NCBI RefSeq assembly: GCF_003096835.1
Contig: NZ_QENZ01000006.1
Span: 1-54,775, forward strand
Length of the DNA: 54,775 nucleotides
Direction: 5' to 3'
DNA from: Balneicella halophila
GTDB taxonomy: Bacteria > Bacteroidota > Bacteroidia > Bacteroidales > Balneicellaceae
Shown: positions 8,872 through 17,745 of the stretch, piece after piece
Position numbering within the stretch: position 1 is the first letter of the stretch
Layout of the letters: each line of letters opens with the position of its first letter
Program-made: the position numbers and the translations under genes
Notes under the pieces: generated by a model
What the model was told of the DNA's origin: nothing
Databases searched by the model: none
The model's input: the letters and a program-made list of their open reading frames with translations, nothing else

Positions 8872-8906
8872 AAAAAGCTTCTGATTCCTCAGAAGCTTTT
8901 TCTCTT
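8872..8906 (+). terminator. Terminator of the thiH-thiF transcript
   Basis: A 13-bp perfect stem (8872-8884 with 8889-8901) and a 4-base loop TTCC end in a T-rich tract. The A-rich left arm means it can also serve the minus-strand tRNA-Asp. Confidence 0.88.
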
Positions 8907-8909
8907 TGT

Positions 8910-8986
8910 TGGCGGTCTGGACGAGACTCGAACTCGCGACCCCATGCGTGACAGGCATGTATTCTAACCAACTGAACTACCAGACC
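8910..8986 (-). tRNA. tRNA-Asp (anticodon GTC)
   Basis: Read on the minus strand, the acceptor strands are GGTCTGG and CCAGACC. The D-arm is GTTCAGTTGG, the anticodon loop is CTGTCAC with anticodon GTC, and the T-arm contains GAGTTCGAGTCTC. Discriminator G and an encoded CCA end at 8910. Confidence 0.95.
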
Positions 8987-9059
8987 GTTTTGCTTAAATG
9001 CGTTGCAAATATAGGCGTTTTTTTTTTACCTGCAAATACTTTGATGAAAAAAATGCATT

Positions 9060-9593
9060 TTATTCAAAAAAACTGAAGTAAACACTGCCTCTTTTTACGA
9101 TCCTTTCAAAGTGTGGGTGCTTTGAAAAGTCTTTATCTTCAGAGTGTTCAAATATGAAAATTCCATCAGTATTTAAAAGTGAATGATGGAAAATTAAATC
9201 AGGAAGTTTTATCGTTTCTTCCATATCAAAAGGAGGATCTGCAAATATGATATCAAATTTTTGATTGATTTTAGGGAGATAGGAGAATACATTTGCTTTA
9301 ATCGTATTAATGCTATCTCCGAATCCTAAGGCTTCACTATTTTTTCGTATATATTCATAATGTTTGATATTTTGTTCAATCGAAAAAATAGGATTGGCAC
9401 CACGTGATGCAAATTCGTAACTGATACCTCCTGTGCCACTGAAAAGGTCTAAGACAGCCAAATCAGTAAATTCATATAAATTTTGAAGGACATTAAATAA
9501 TGTTTCTTTAGCAAAATCAGTGGTAGGACGTGCTTTGAATTTGCTGCCTACTTGAAAACGTCTGCCTTTATGGGTGCCACTGATGATTCTCAT
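9060..9593 (-). CDS. rsmD: 16S rRNA (guanine966-N2)-methyltransferase RsmD
   Basis: RsmD methylates G966 of 16S rRNA using SAM. The 177-residue protein starts with MRIISGTHKGRRF and RPTTDFAKETLFN, typical of the family. It has the SAM-binding motif LDLFSGTGGISYE near residue 50 and the catalytic DPPF motif (FADPPFDM) near residue 120. It is the last gene of a minus-strand group and starts 3 bases after the DUF3822 gene, an arrangement common in Bacteroidota. Confidence 0.93.
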   Translation of the reverse strand: MRIISGTHKGRRFQVGSKFKARPTTDFAKETLFNVLQNLYEFTDLAVLDLFSGTGGISYEFASRGANPIFSIEQNIKHYEYIRKNSEALGFGDSINTIKANVFSYLPKINQKFDIIFADPPFDMEETIKLPDLIFHHSLLNTDGIFIFEHSEDKDFSKHPHFERIVKRGSVYFSFFE

Positions 9594-9596
9594 AAG

Positions 9597-10361
9597 TTAA
9601 CTGTTTGATAGCAATAAATTGCCCATTGGAATTTTTGAAGTTAACCCACAGGCTGGTTCCATTATACGGATATCATTATGATATCTGGTTAATTCATTTT
9701 TCAGTAAAGGGAGATAGTCACGATTTCCAAAAAGTTGAATACTGCTGTTTGTCACAGGAATATCTAAATTGTCAAAAGTATAAAGCATATAAAAAAGTAA
9801 ATCATCTTTTGTTAGGAATTGGAAACTGTTACACAATTGCACTTTATCATCTTTTATGACAATGATATGTAGCTTTTGATAAAGGATAACCACTCCGATA
9901 TTCCATATTGTGCTTGTGTCGAGCATTTCTAATAAGAGAGTAGGGGTAGTTTTGACCTTTAACTTTGGAAAGTAATCTTTCACTAAATTATAATAGTCGC
10001 TAGTGATAGCAGACAGCATAGTGTAATTACCAACCATTTCAGATTCTATCATTTCTGTTTCCTCGAGCGGGAAAGTTAAAGAGAACAGTTCTTTTAGCTT
10101 TTTCTCTTCAATGAATACTGTTGGAACAAGGGTAAATTTCTCAGGAGTGTACAGTAAGTTAATGCTTTCATACTTTCTCCTCAATATCTCTTCCTTAGCT
10201 AGTTTTACTTTTAGCCAGTCATAGAACTTTTCTTGCTCTGTATATCTCACCTCCTTTTCTAGCTCAATAGAGTTCTTGTTCCTATTGTATAATAGAAAAG
10301 AAAATCCATCCAGAGCTAACTGAATGGATAGACTATATGTTGTATTATTGTTGGCTGTCAT
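9597..10361 (-). CDS. DUF3822 family protein
   Basis: This 254-residue protein has no known function. It resembles the DUF3822 family, which in Bacteroidota is regularly encoded just before rsmD, as here. Beta-rich segments (SLSIQLALDGFSFLLYN, NIGVVILYQKLHIIVIKD) suggest an actin-like, type IV pilus-ATPase-accessory style fold, but this is a guess from pattern only. No signal peptide or membrane helix is apparent. The family call rests mainly on the N-terminal segment and the rsmD neighbour. Confidence 0.7.
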   Translation of the reverse strand: MTANNNTTYSLSIQLALDGFSFLLYNRNKNSIELEKEVRYTEQEKFYDWLKVKLAKEEILRRKYESINLLYTPEKFTLVPTVFIEEKKLKELFSLTFPLEETEMIESEMVGNYTMLSAITSDYYNLVKDYFPKLKVKTTPTLLLEMLDTSTIWNIGVVILYQKLHIIVIKDDKVQLCNSFQFLTKDDLLFYMLYTFDNLDIPVTNSSIQLFGNRDYLPLLKNELTRYHNDIRIMEPACGLTSKIPMGNLLLSNS

Positions 10362-10370
10362 ATACAGCTA

Positions 10371-11021
10371 TTACTCCCAGTTTCCAGCACCGTCGTTTGC
10401 TTCCTCTAGGCTACCAATTTTCAGACCTATATATTTATTCAAACGGACTAGCTCCATAGTATCAGCACGATATTCTTCATTATACTCGCCTTCTCTTAAG
10501 TCTTGGAAAAGCTTGTCATAATGAACCTTTACCTCATATACCGGTACTAACAATCCAGACTCAGTAGGAAGTTCTTTAGCTGCCATATCGAAAGTTTCTT
10601 TCTTATCAGGGATAGGAAGATACTTCATATTCTCTACCTTAAAGTTTGGTCTTTTACCAAAAAGGCTATCCATCACTGGAACTTTTATTGTATCAATTTG
10701 AATTAAACCTTTTTTGATGGCTTTTTCTTCATTGATACCATCTGCAAGCATTTCATCAGTTAGTACACCTGTACGCTTAATCAAAGGAATATTTCCTGTT
10801 CTTATGAAATTCTCTAAAGAATCAAAACTACCTGTATATTTTCCATGAGACAATACATAGGCTCTTTGTGCTTCACGAATATCTTTTAATTTCGCAATGA
10901 CTTCTCTATCTCGCTTATTTTTTATTTTCTCAAACTGCATAGGTACATTTATGCTTTGAAAAACCATATAGCCCAAGAAGACTATTGCTACTGCCAGTAC
11001 AATCTGTAAAACAATTCTCAT
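10371..11021 (-). CDS. Conserved membrane-anchored protein, unknown function
   Basis: I do not recognise a named family. The 216-residue protein has one N-terminal hydrophobic helix (residues 3-22) and no lipobox, so it is probably anchored with its bulk in the periplasm. After the helix comes a segment (KLKDIREAQRAYVLSHGKYTGSFDSL) that resembles the helix of pilin-like proteins: a hydrophobic N-terminal helix, then AxxAYxxxHGKY. The rest is charged and soluble. It starts the minus-strand group with the DUF3822 gene and rsmD, 9 bases before the DUF3822 start. A pseudopilin-like role is only an inference. Confidence 0.75.
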   Translation of the reverse strand: MRIVLQIVLAVAIVFLGYMVFQSINVPMQFEKIKNKRDREVIAKLKDIREAQRAYVLSHGKYTGSFDSLENFIRTGNIPLIKRTGVLTDEMLADGINEEKAIKKGLIQIDTIKVPVMDSLFGKRPNFKVENMKYLPIPDKKETFDMAAKELPTESGLLVPVYEVKVHYDKLFQDLREGEYNEEYRADTMELVRLNKYIGLKIGSLEEANDGAGNWE

Positions 11022-11104
11022 AGTTATAATATTTTTTTAATTTTATGTTTTCGGTTTATAAGATTAAATTAGCACCCGCTAACAGGTCGCTAATATAAAA
11101 AAAA

Positions 11105-12526
11105 ATGTTGAATAAATATATTTCAGAATCAATAAAAAAGTTTTTCCCGCATACTCCAACTGACCTGCAATTAGATTTTTTTGATCGTATAAGTAACTAT
11201 TTGCTAGACCGAAACTCCAATAAAGTATTCATTCTCAAAGGATATGCGGGGACAGGAAAAACTTCAGCAGTAGCAGCTCTGGTAAAAGCAATGAAGAAAC
11301 AGAAAATGAAAATTATTTTGTTAGCTCCAACAGGTAGAGCAGCAAAGGTATTTTCTGGCTTTGCTAATACACCGACATGGACTATACACAAGCATATTTA
11401 TAGACAAAAATCTGATGAAGATGGAATGGGAGACTTTGTCTTGAACTTTAATAAAGCGAGAAATACACTTTTTATTATAGATGAGGCGTCTATGCTTTCC
11501 GATGAAGATACCTATTCACCGTTTGGAAGCGGACGTCTTTTGACGGATGTTTTTCGATTTATATTTGAAACAGGAAACAATAACAAATTATTATTAGTAG
11601 GTGATACAGCTCAGTTGCCACCAGTCGGACTAGAATTAGGACATGCTTTAGATGCTTCTTATATTTATGAAACTTTTCATTATAGTGTGGAGGAAATAAC
11701 GCTAAAAGAAGTCATTCGACAAGAATTTGATTCTGGGATTTTGGAGAATGCTACATCTTTACGTAAAAAACTCACTGCTAATGAGACCGATACGTTAAAA
11801 CTGTCAGAATCTTTTGACGTAATGCACATAACCGGAGGAGAGTTGATAGAGAGGTTGTCAGATTCTTACAGTAAAGAAGGCGTTGAGGAAACGATTGTAA
11901 TAACCCGTTCAAATAAAAGGGCTAACGGATATAATGAAGGCATTCGCAAAACAATTTTATATAGAGAGGACGAAGTCGCTGTTGGGGACTACCTGATGGT
12001 GGTAAAGAATAATTATTATTGGAAAGATGATGAGGCTAAGCTGGAGTTTATAGCCAATGGTGAGATTGCTGAAATAACAGCATTCAAAAGAATTGAAGAA
12101 TTGTATGGATTTCGTTTTGCAGAAGTAAGTTTGCGCTTTGTCAATTATGATATTGAAATTGAGACTAAGATTTTGTTAGATACATTGACATCACAATCAC
12201 CAGCATTGTCTCGAGAAGAAAACAAACAATTGTATTTGAATGTCCTTGAAGATTATGCCGATTTAACAAATAAGAAGAAACGCCAAAAGGCTATGCGTGA
12301 AAATCCGTATTTTAATGCATTACAGGTAAAATTTGCCTATGCTATTACCTGCCATAAATCGCAGGGCGGACAATGGGATGTGGTATTTGTAGATCAAGGA
12401 TACTTGACAGATGATATGTTAGGTGATGATTATTATCGATGGCTTTATACAGCGGTGACTCGTGCTAAAAAGAAGTTGTTTTTTGTAAATTTTCAAGAAA
12501 AATACAGGACAACCACTGCCTCTTAA
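11105..12526 (+). CDS. RecD-like ATP-dependent DNA helicase
   Basis: This is a superfamily 1 helicase of the RecD/Pif1 type (AAA_30 plus UvrD_C_2 domains). The Walker A motif GYAGTGKT is near residue 45 and Walker B (LFIIDEASML) near residue 122. A QLPPVG motif III follows. The C-terminal motifs are TCHKSQGGQWDVV and WLYTAVTRAKKKLFFV. It has 473 residues with no N-terminal RecD extension, so it is more likely a free-standing helicase than a RecBCD subunit. There are no recB or recC neighbours. It is encoded divergently from the rsmD group. Confidence 0.88.
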   Translation: MLNKYISESIKKFFPHTPTDLQLDFFDRISNYLLDRNSNKVFILKGYAGTGKTSAVAALVKAMKKQKMKIILLAPTGRAAKVFSGFANTPTWTIHKHIYRQKSDEDGMGDFVLNFNKARNTLFIIDEASMLSDEDTYSPFGSGRLLTDVFRFIFETGNNNKLLLVGDTAQLPPVGLELGHALDASYIYETFHYSVEEITLKEVIRQEFDSGILENATSLRKKLTANETDTLKLSESFDVMHITGGELIERLSDSYSKEGVEETIVITRSNKRANGYNEGIRKTILYREDEVAVGDYLMVVKNNYYWKDDEAKLEFIANGEIAEITAFKRIEELYGFRFAEVSLRFVNYDIEIETKILLDTLTSQSPALSREENKQLYLNVLEDYADLTNKKKRQKAMRENPYFNALQVKFAYAITCHKSQGGQWDVVFVDQGYLTDDMLGDDYYRWLYTAVTRAKKKLFFVNFQEKYRTTTAS

Positions 12527-12569
12527 CAGCATTTAATGAATAGGAAGTCTGTTTTCGGCTAAAAAACTG

Positions 12570-12577
12570 TAATTTTG
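12570..12577 (+). promoter_or_regulatory. Putative -7 element of the lipoprotein/argS transcript
   Basis: TAATTTTG fits the Bacteroidota TAnnTTTG consensus and lies 15 bases before the lipoprotein ATG. No clear TTTG -33 box stands at ideal spacing. Confidence 0.45.
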
Positions 12578-12592
12578 TAAAAAATACGATTT

Positions 12593-13060
12593 ATGATTCG
12601 CAATATTTTAGGAGCTCTTCTCTGCATGTTTTTTATAATATCTTGCAATAATGATTGTGAGGATAATCCTCCTGAACCCTTATCTTTTAAAATACAGTGG
12701 GTAGATTCTTTAGGCAATGATATGTTCGAAAAAAAAGGAGGTTTTGATGCTGACAGTATAGTTTCATTTTATAATAAAAACAGAGGTACAGTGCCGGTAG
12801 ATGTTGAAGTTATAAGAGAGAAGGTAGATAGTAATTTATATTATAATTATATCGATGCAATGCCATTAGTTCGCAAGGCTTTCGAATTGCAACTAGACAG
12901 TGTGTTTTTAGGACCTGACAGTTTAGATATTGATACAATTACTCTAAAAGTTATAAGAGAAAAGAACGATTGTTTTTCTACCGTTTATCAATTTGTAAAA
13001 TTGAAGTACAACGGAAAAACATTAACTGGTGTAGATTCGCTATACGTAATAGAAAAATAG
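12593..13060 (+). CDS. Putative lipoprotein, unknown function
   Basis: The 155-residue protein has a hydrophobic signal peptide and a lipobox ending FIISC, giving lipidated Cys18 followed by NNDCEDNPPEP. It would be anchored in a membrane facing the periplasm or the cell surface. The rest is acidic with short beta-like stretches, and contains a repeated KVIREK/EVIREK phrase. No family is recognised. argS begins 10 bases downstream and may be co-transcribed. Confidence 0.75.
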   Translation: MIRNILGALLCMFFIISCNNDCEDNPPEPLSFKIQWVDSLGNDMFEKKGGFDADSIVSFYNKNRGTVPVDVEVIREKVDSNLYYNYIDAMPLVRKAFELQLDSVFLGPDSLDIDTITLKVIREKNDCFSTVYQFVKLKYNGKTLTGVDSLYVIEK

Positions 13061-13070
13061 AAAAGAACAG

Positions 13071-14864
13071 ATGATGACGATAGAACAAAAAATAGAAGAG
13101 GCTGTAGTAGCCATTGTGAAAGAAAAGTACGGAGTAGAATTACCCGTAAGCCAAGTTCAATTACAAAAAACAAAAAAAGAGTTTGATGGAGATATTACGT
13201 TGGTAGTTTTTCCCCTATTACGTCATTCTAAGAAAAATCCGGAAACTACTGCTGAGGAAATTGGCGAAATACTGAAAGCACAACTTTCGGAAATCTCAGG
13301 ATATAATGTTGTAAAAGGCTTTCTGAATCTTTCTGTTGCTTCGTCATATTGGTTGGGTGAGTTGTTGAAAGTTTCGGAAAATGAACACTATGGCATTGAA
13401 AAGGCAACTGATGATAGTGAACTTGTAATGATAGAATATTCTTCACCTAATACCAACAAACCTTTGCACTTAGGGCATATTCGCAATAACTTATTAGGAT
13501 ATTCTTTAAGTAAGATTTTTGAGGCGAATGGTTATAAAGTTGTTAAAACGAATATTGTAAATGACAGAGGGATTCACATCTGCAAATCGATGTATGCTTG
13601 GCAACGCTGGGGTAATGGAGAAACTCCTGAAAGTACAGGACAAAAAGGAGACAAATTGGTTGGAGATTATTATGTAAAGTTTGATCAAGAATACAAAAAA
13701 GAGCTTGCGGAGCTGCAAGAAAAAGGATTGAGCAAAGCAGAAGCTGAAGCACAGTCGCAAATAATGAAAGATGTGCGTGAAATGTTGCTGAAGTGGGAAG
13801 CGAAGGATAAAGAGGTTCGTGAGTTGTGGGAGAAGATGAACAACTGGGTTTATGATGGATTTGATGTCACCTATAAGCAGTTAGGAGTTGATTTTGACAA
13901 AATTTATTACGAATCGGATACTTACCTTGTAGGACGCGATGAAGTCTTAAGAGGACTAAATGAAGGCTTCTTCTTCAAAAAGGAAGACGGATCTGTTTGG
14001 GCTGATTTGACTGAAGAAGGTTTAGACGAAAAAATATTGTTGCGTGCTGATGGAACATCAGTCTATATGACACAAGACATAGGAACAGCACAATTGCGTT
14101 TCAAAGATTACGATATTGATAAAATGATCTATGTGGTTGGTAATGAGCAAAATTATCATTTTAAAGTGCTTTCTATTATCTTGGATAAATTAGGATTTGA
14201 TTGGGGAAAAGAATTACAGCATTTTTCATACGGAATGGTGGAATTGCCAGAAGGAAAGATGAAATCAAGAGAAGGAACTGTAGTTGATGCCGATGACCTA
14301 ATGGCTGACATGATAGATACCGCACGTAAAATGTCCGAAGAACTGGGTAAATTGGAAGACTATAGCCAACAAGAGGCAGAGAAAGTATATGAAACTATTG
14401 CACTGGGAGCATTAAAATACTTTATGCTCAAAGTTGATCCTCGGAAAAATATGACTTTCAACCCTAAAGAGTCCATTGATTTTAATGGAAATACAGGACC
14501 ATTTATACAATATACCTATGCTCGTATTCAGTCTTTGTTGAGAAAAGCAAAGGAAGAAGGTATTGATTTGTCAATTGATTCAGACTCAATATCTCCTGAC
14601 GAAAGAGAATTGCATCTAGTGCAAGAAGTGTTAGATTTTAAGACTATTGTAAAGAGTGCCTGCACTGAAAGCAGTCCTGCATTGATTGCAAATTATGTAT
14701 ATTCTTTAGCCAAGGAATTTAACCAGTTCTATCATGAATTTCCTATTTTAAAAGATGTAGAAGAACACCCTATGAAGTTTAGGTTATTACTTTCAGAGCA
14801 AGTTGGAAAAGTGATAAAGGAAGGAATGGGATTATTAGGCGCAGGTGTTCCTGATAGAATGTAA
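13071..14864 (+). CDS. argS: Arginine-tRNA ligase
   Basis: This class I aminoacyl-tRNA synthetase charges tRNA-Arg. The HIGH signature appears as HLGH within NTNKPLHLGHIRNN (near residue 130). The KMSKS-equivalent loop is GKMKSREGTVV. The C-terminus is the DALR anticodon-binding domain, ending in GAGVPDRM, typical of bacterial ArgS. The 597-residue length is normal. Two ATGs stand in tandem at 13071 and 13074, and either could be the start. A candidate small RNA and a terminator follow. Confidence 0.97.
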   Translation: MMTIEQKIEEAVVAIVKEKYGVELPVSQVQLQKTKKEFDGDITLVVFPLLRHSKKNPETTAEEIGEILKAQLSEISGYNVVKGFLNLSVASSYWLGELLKVSENEHYGIEKATDDSELVMIEYSSPNTNKPLHLGHIRNNLLGYSLSKIFEANGYKVVKTNIVNDRGIHICKSMYAWQRWGNGETPESTGQKGDKLVGDYYVKFDQEYKKELAELQEKGLSKAEAEAQSQIMKDVREMLLKWEAKDKEVRELWEKMNNWVYDGFDVTYKQLGVDFDKIYYESDTYLVGRDEVLRGLNEGFFFKKEDGSVWADLTEEGLDEKILLRADGTSVYMTQDIGTAQLRFKDYDIDKMIYVVGNEQNYHFKVLSIILDKLGFDWGKELQHFSYGMVELPEGKMKSREGTVVDADDLMADMIDTARKMSEELGKLEDYSQQEAEKVYETIALGALKYFMLKVDPRKNMTFNPKESIDFNGNTGPFIQYTYARIQSLLRKAKEEGIDLSIDSDSISPDERELHLVQEVLDFKTIVKSACTESSPALIANYVYSLAKEFNQFYHEFPILKDVEEHPMKFRLLLSEQVGKVIKEGMGLLGAGVPDRM

Positions 14865-14873
14865 GTATATCAT

Positions 14874-15020
14874 CGTTTCCCGATTTTTGTAGAAATTAAA
14901 GCAGTAGTTTTTGCTTTGATGTTTGGTCTAGGAGGAAGAGAGGCAACGGGAAACATGTAGCACATATTTTAGAAAAATTTGGAAGAGAAAAATAAGAGCA
15001 TGTAGCTTATAAATTGTTAT
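14874..15020 (+). ncRNA. Candidate structured RNA between argS and lysA
   Basis: The 150 bases after argS hold no credible ORF but show structure. GTTTCCCG (14875-14882) pairs with CGGGAAAC (14947-14954), enclosing a hairpin AAAGCA/TGCTTT (14898-14903 with 14912-14917). An 8-base direct repeat CATGTAGC occurs at 14954 and 14999. A good terminator follows at 15021. It may be an independent small RNA, the argS 3' UTR or a leader. No known riboswitch class is recognised. Confidence 0.3.
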
Positions 15021-15054
15021 AAAGGTGAGGCTATTTCTTGTCTCACCTTTTTTG
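15021..15054 (+). terminator. Terminator upstream of lysA
   Basis: AAAGGTGAG (15021-15029) pairs with CTCACCTTT (15042-15050), followed by a run of T. It ends the argS transcript or the candidate RNA and lies before the chosen lysA start. Confidence 0.8.
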
Positions 15055-15072
15055 TACAAGAAAAAATTAGAT

Positions 15073-16281
15073 ATGGAAAATGATTTATTATTATCCTTGG
15101 TAGATAAATATGATAGTCCGCTCTATGTATATGATGCTGATAAAATTGAAGAGAAGTACAATATACTGATTGATGGATTCTCAAATGTTGAGAAATTGAA
15201 ATTGAATTATGCGATGAAAGCATTATCTAATATTTCAATATTAAAAATCTTCAAAAAGTTGGGTGCAGGACTCGACACGGTTTCTATACAAGAAGTAAAA
15301 TTAGGAATGAAAGCAGGATTTGCTCCTGAGGAAATTATTTTTACGCCCAATGGAGTAGGATTTGAAGAATTAGAACAGGCGGTAGAGCTAGGCGTACAAA
15401 TCAATATTGATAATATTTCAATATTGGAACTTTTTGGTCAGAAATACCCAGAAGTCCCCGTTTGTATACGCATCAATCCGCACGTGATGGGTGGTGGCAA
15501 TCGTAAAATTTCTGTAGGTCATATTGATTCAAAATTTGGGATATCTATCCATCAATTACCTCTGATGTTGAGGGTAGTAGAAAATACAAAGATGAGAATT
15601 AATGGAATCCATATGCATACAGGCTCGGATATATTGGATATTGATACTTTCATTATAGCTTCGAACATTTTATTTAATGCAGCTACTTCATTTAAAAACC
15701 TGGAGTTTATAGACCTAGGCAGTGGTTTTAAGGTTGCCTATAAAGACGGAGATATCAAAACGGACATAAAGCAGTTGGGCGAACAACTTTCAACTAGGTT
15801 TAATAAATTTTGCGAAGATTACGGTCGCTCGCTTACGCTGATGTTTGAACCAGGTAAATTTCTCGTAAGTGAGTCTGGGAAATTCTTGGCGAAAGTAAAT
15901 GTGATTAAGCAAACAACATCAAGTGTTTTTGCGGGTGTAAACACGGGCTTTAATCACCTAATTCGTCCGATGTTTTACGATGCATACCATCACATTACCA
16001 ATATTTCACATCCTAATGGGCGTAAACGATTCTACTCCGTAGTAGGATATATCTGTGAGACTGATACTTTTGCATCCAATAGACAAATTTCAGAAATTTC
16101 AGAAGGAGATATATTATGTTTTCATAATGCAGGAGCCTATTGTTTTTCTATGTCTTCTAATTTTAATTCCAGATACAAGCCTGCAGAGGTTTTACTTTAC
16201 AAAGGGAAAGACTATTTAATTAGAGAAAGAGAAACATTTGAAGATTTATTAGCGAAACAAATTGAGATAGACTTAGATTAA
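15073..16281 (+). CDS. lysA: Diaminopimelate decarboxylase
   Basis: This PLP enzyme decarboxylates meso-diaminopimelate to lysine. The fold-type III barrel carries YAMKALSN with the PLP lysine near residue 45, GIHMHTGSD, GSGFKV, and FEPGKFLVSESG. The active-site end is YICETDTF followed by HNAGAYCFSMSSNFNSR. An open frame extends upstream to a GTG at 15025, but that codon lies inside the terminator stem, so I use the ATG at 15073 (MENDLLLSLVDKY), giving 402 residues. No lysine riboswitch is seen. Confidence 0.93.
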   Translation: MENDLLLSLVDKYDSPLYVYDADKIEEKYNILIDGFSNVEKLKLNYAMKALSNISILKIFKKLGAGLDTVSIQEVKLGMKAGFAPEEIIFTPNGVGFEELEQAVELGVQINIDNISILELFGQKYPEVPVCIRINPHVMGGGNRKISVGHIDSKFGISIHQLPLMLRVVENTKMRINGIHMHTGSDILDIDTFIIASNILFNAATSFKNLEFIDLGSGFKVAYKDGDIKTDIKQLGEQLSTRFNKFCEDYGRSLTLMFEPGKFLVSESGKFLAKVNVIKQTTSSVFAGVNTGFNHLIRPMFYDAYHHITNISHPNGRKRFYSVVGYICETDTFASNRQISEISEGDILCFHNAGAYCFSMSSNFNSRYKPAEVLLYKGKDYLIRERETFEDLLAKQIEIDLD

Positions 16282-16299
16282 TTAATGAAGTATTTTAAT

Positions 16300-16307
16300 T
16301 ATCTTTG
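16300..16307 (+). promoter_or_regulatory. Putative -7 element of the DUF5522 gene
   Basis: TATCTTTG is a perfect match to the Bacteroidota -7 consensus, 15 bases before the ATG at 16323. A clear -33 box is not seen. Confidence 0.55.
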
Positions 16308-16322
16308 CAATAATCAGTTAAT

Positions 16323-16514
16323 ATGATGTCTAGTCTGTTTATGATAGAGGGAGAAGATTTTTATTGGAGTGAAGAAGGATATAAAATATTTACAGAAAAA
16401 TATCTATTAAAAAGGGGATATTGTTGTCTCAATGGTTGCAAGCATTGCCCTTATGGATATGATGTAAAAACAGGAGAAGTTAAAACTACAAAAGAAAACT
16501 CTCACAAAGAATAA
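16323..16514 (+). CDS. Small cysteine-rich DUF5522 family protein
   Basis: This 63-residue protein belongs to the DUF5522 type of small Bacteroidota proteins. It has an aromatic N-terminal half (EGEDFYWSEEGYKIFTEKYLLKRGYCC) and a cysteine cluster CCLNGCKHCPYGY that could bind metal. Function unknown. There are several in-frame start codons: ATG at 16323 and 16326, and a later Met giving MIEGEDFYW. I keep the first because the promoter lies directly upstream. The acyltransferase follows 17 bases after the stop and may be co-transcribed. Confidence 0.8.
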   Translation: MMSSLFMIEGEDFYWSEEGYKIFTEKYLLKRGYCCLNGCKHCPYGYDVKTGEVKTTKENSHKE

Positions 16515-16531
16515 CTAAATAGCAATAGAAA

Positions 16532-17686
16532 ATGGAGCCTACATTTGATGATATAAGACCTTTTCGCACTGAGGAAGAAGTACAGCAAGCGATACAAAGA
16601 TTGAAAGATGATCAATTTTTCTTTCAAATTGCTAACCAAGTTTTTAAAGGAAAAACTTTAGAAAAGAAGGTCTCAGAACTTTCTAAAGTAAAAACTACTG
16701 ATGATTTTCAGGCAAATATTGCAAAACCACTCTTAAAGAAGCTGATTAAAAAAACCTCAGATGGCTTTACCATCACAGGCTTAGACAACTTGGAAAAAGA
16801 TAAGGCTTATCTTTTTATGTCTAATCATCGTGATATAATCATGGATCCTGCATTACTAAGTTATGGATTGATGAAAAATGGATTCCTTACTACAGAAATT
16901 GCTATCGGGAGTAATCTTTTATTGCAACAGTGGATTATTGATTTGGTAAAGTTAAATAAGAGCTTTGTTGTGAAAAGAGGTGACCTCGGCATTAAAGAAC
17001 AGCTTGTAAGTTCAAAAGCCCTTTCATCTTATATCTATGATTCGATAACTCGGAGAAATGCATCCATTTGGATTGCACAACGTGAAGGGCGTACAAAAAA
17101 TGGCTATGATGAAACCCAACTTAGTTTACTGAAAATGCTCAATTTAGCAGGAAATGGTAACACTAGAAAGATATTCAAGGAGTTGAATATCGTACCAGTA
17201 TCAATTTCATACGAATACGAGCCTTCTGATGGTCTAAAAACACGAGAGCTTTATATGAGAGATACACCTGAAGGATTTGTAAAAACTCCTCAAGATGATT
17301 TAGACAGTATGTTCTTAAGTTTGAAACAACCAAAAGGAAGAATTCATTTTGCCATAGGGGAGCCAATCGGAGAGGATGTAATTGATAGATTTGGTGAAGA
17401 ACTTACAGATGCAGAAATTATTGAAAGATTAGCTCATCATATTGATAAACATATTGTTACAAACTATCGTTTGTTTCCTGATAATTATATAGCCTTAGAT
17501 ATGCTTAAAGGTTCACAGAAGTATAAAAACTACTATACCACAGCAGAGAAAGAGCAATTTATTAAGCACATGGAATTAAAGCTAGAGTCTATCAATGGCA
17601 CAACGGGAATCCACCGAGAGTTGTTTCTAAAGATTTATGCAAATCCAATTTTACATAAAGAAGAGTACAAAAAAATTCAAGAATAG
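16532..17686 (+). CDS. PlsC-like glycerophospholipid acyltransferase
   Basis: This 384-residue protein resembles the PlsC/1-acylglycerol-3-phosphate acyltransferase superfamily. The acyltransferase signature appears as FMSNHRDIIMDPALL near residue 95, with a later block IWIAQREGRTKNGYD in place of the EGTR motif. The protein is longer than PlsC (~240 residues), with ~80 extra N-terminal residues and a C-terminal extension, as in a group of Bacteroidota acyltransferases. It likely works at the cytoplasmic face of the membrane, but substrates are unknown. Confidence 0.8.
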   Translation: MEPTFDDIRPFRTEEEVQQAIQRLKDDQFFFQIANQVFKGKTLEKKVSELSKVKTTDDFQANIAKPLLKKLIKKTSDGFTITGLDNLEKDKAYLFMSNHRDIIMDPALLSYGLMKNGFLTTEIAIGSNLLLQQWIIDLVKLNKSFVVKRGDLGIKEQLVSSKALSSYIYDSITRRNASIWIAQREGRTKNGYDETQLSLLKMLNLAGNGNTRKIFKELNIVPVSISYEYEPSDGLKTRELYMRDTPEGFVKTPQDDLDSMFLSLKQPKGRIHFAIGEPIGEDVIDRFGEELTDAEIIERLAHHIDKHIVTNYRLFPDNYIALDMLKGSQKYKNYYTTAEKEQFIKHMELKLESINGTTGIHRELFLKIYANPILHKEEYKKIQE

Positions 17687-17745
17687 ACTTTCAAAATTCT
17701 AAGCTTTTTAGGATTTTGATGATTAATAACAGAAGACAAAAAGAA

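Noticed and set aside
14905-14960. A frame reading FGLGGREATGNM that looked like the start of purD
   Set aside because: Only a GGRE match to the PurD N-terminus can be seen, it is stopped within a few codons, and no further PurD sequence follows. Chance is the better explanation.
15025-15072. Upstream GTG start for lysA
   Set aside because: The GTG is inside a terminator stem and the extra residues are not typical of the family. The ATG at 15073 is preferred.
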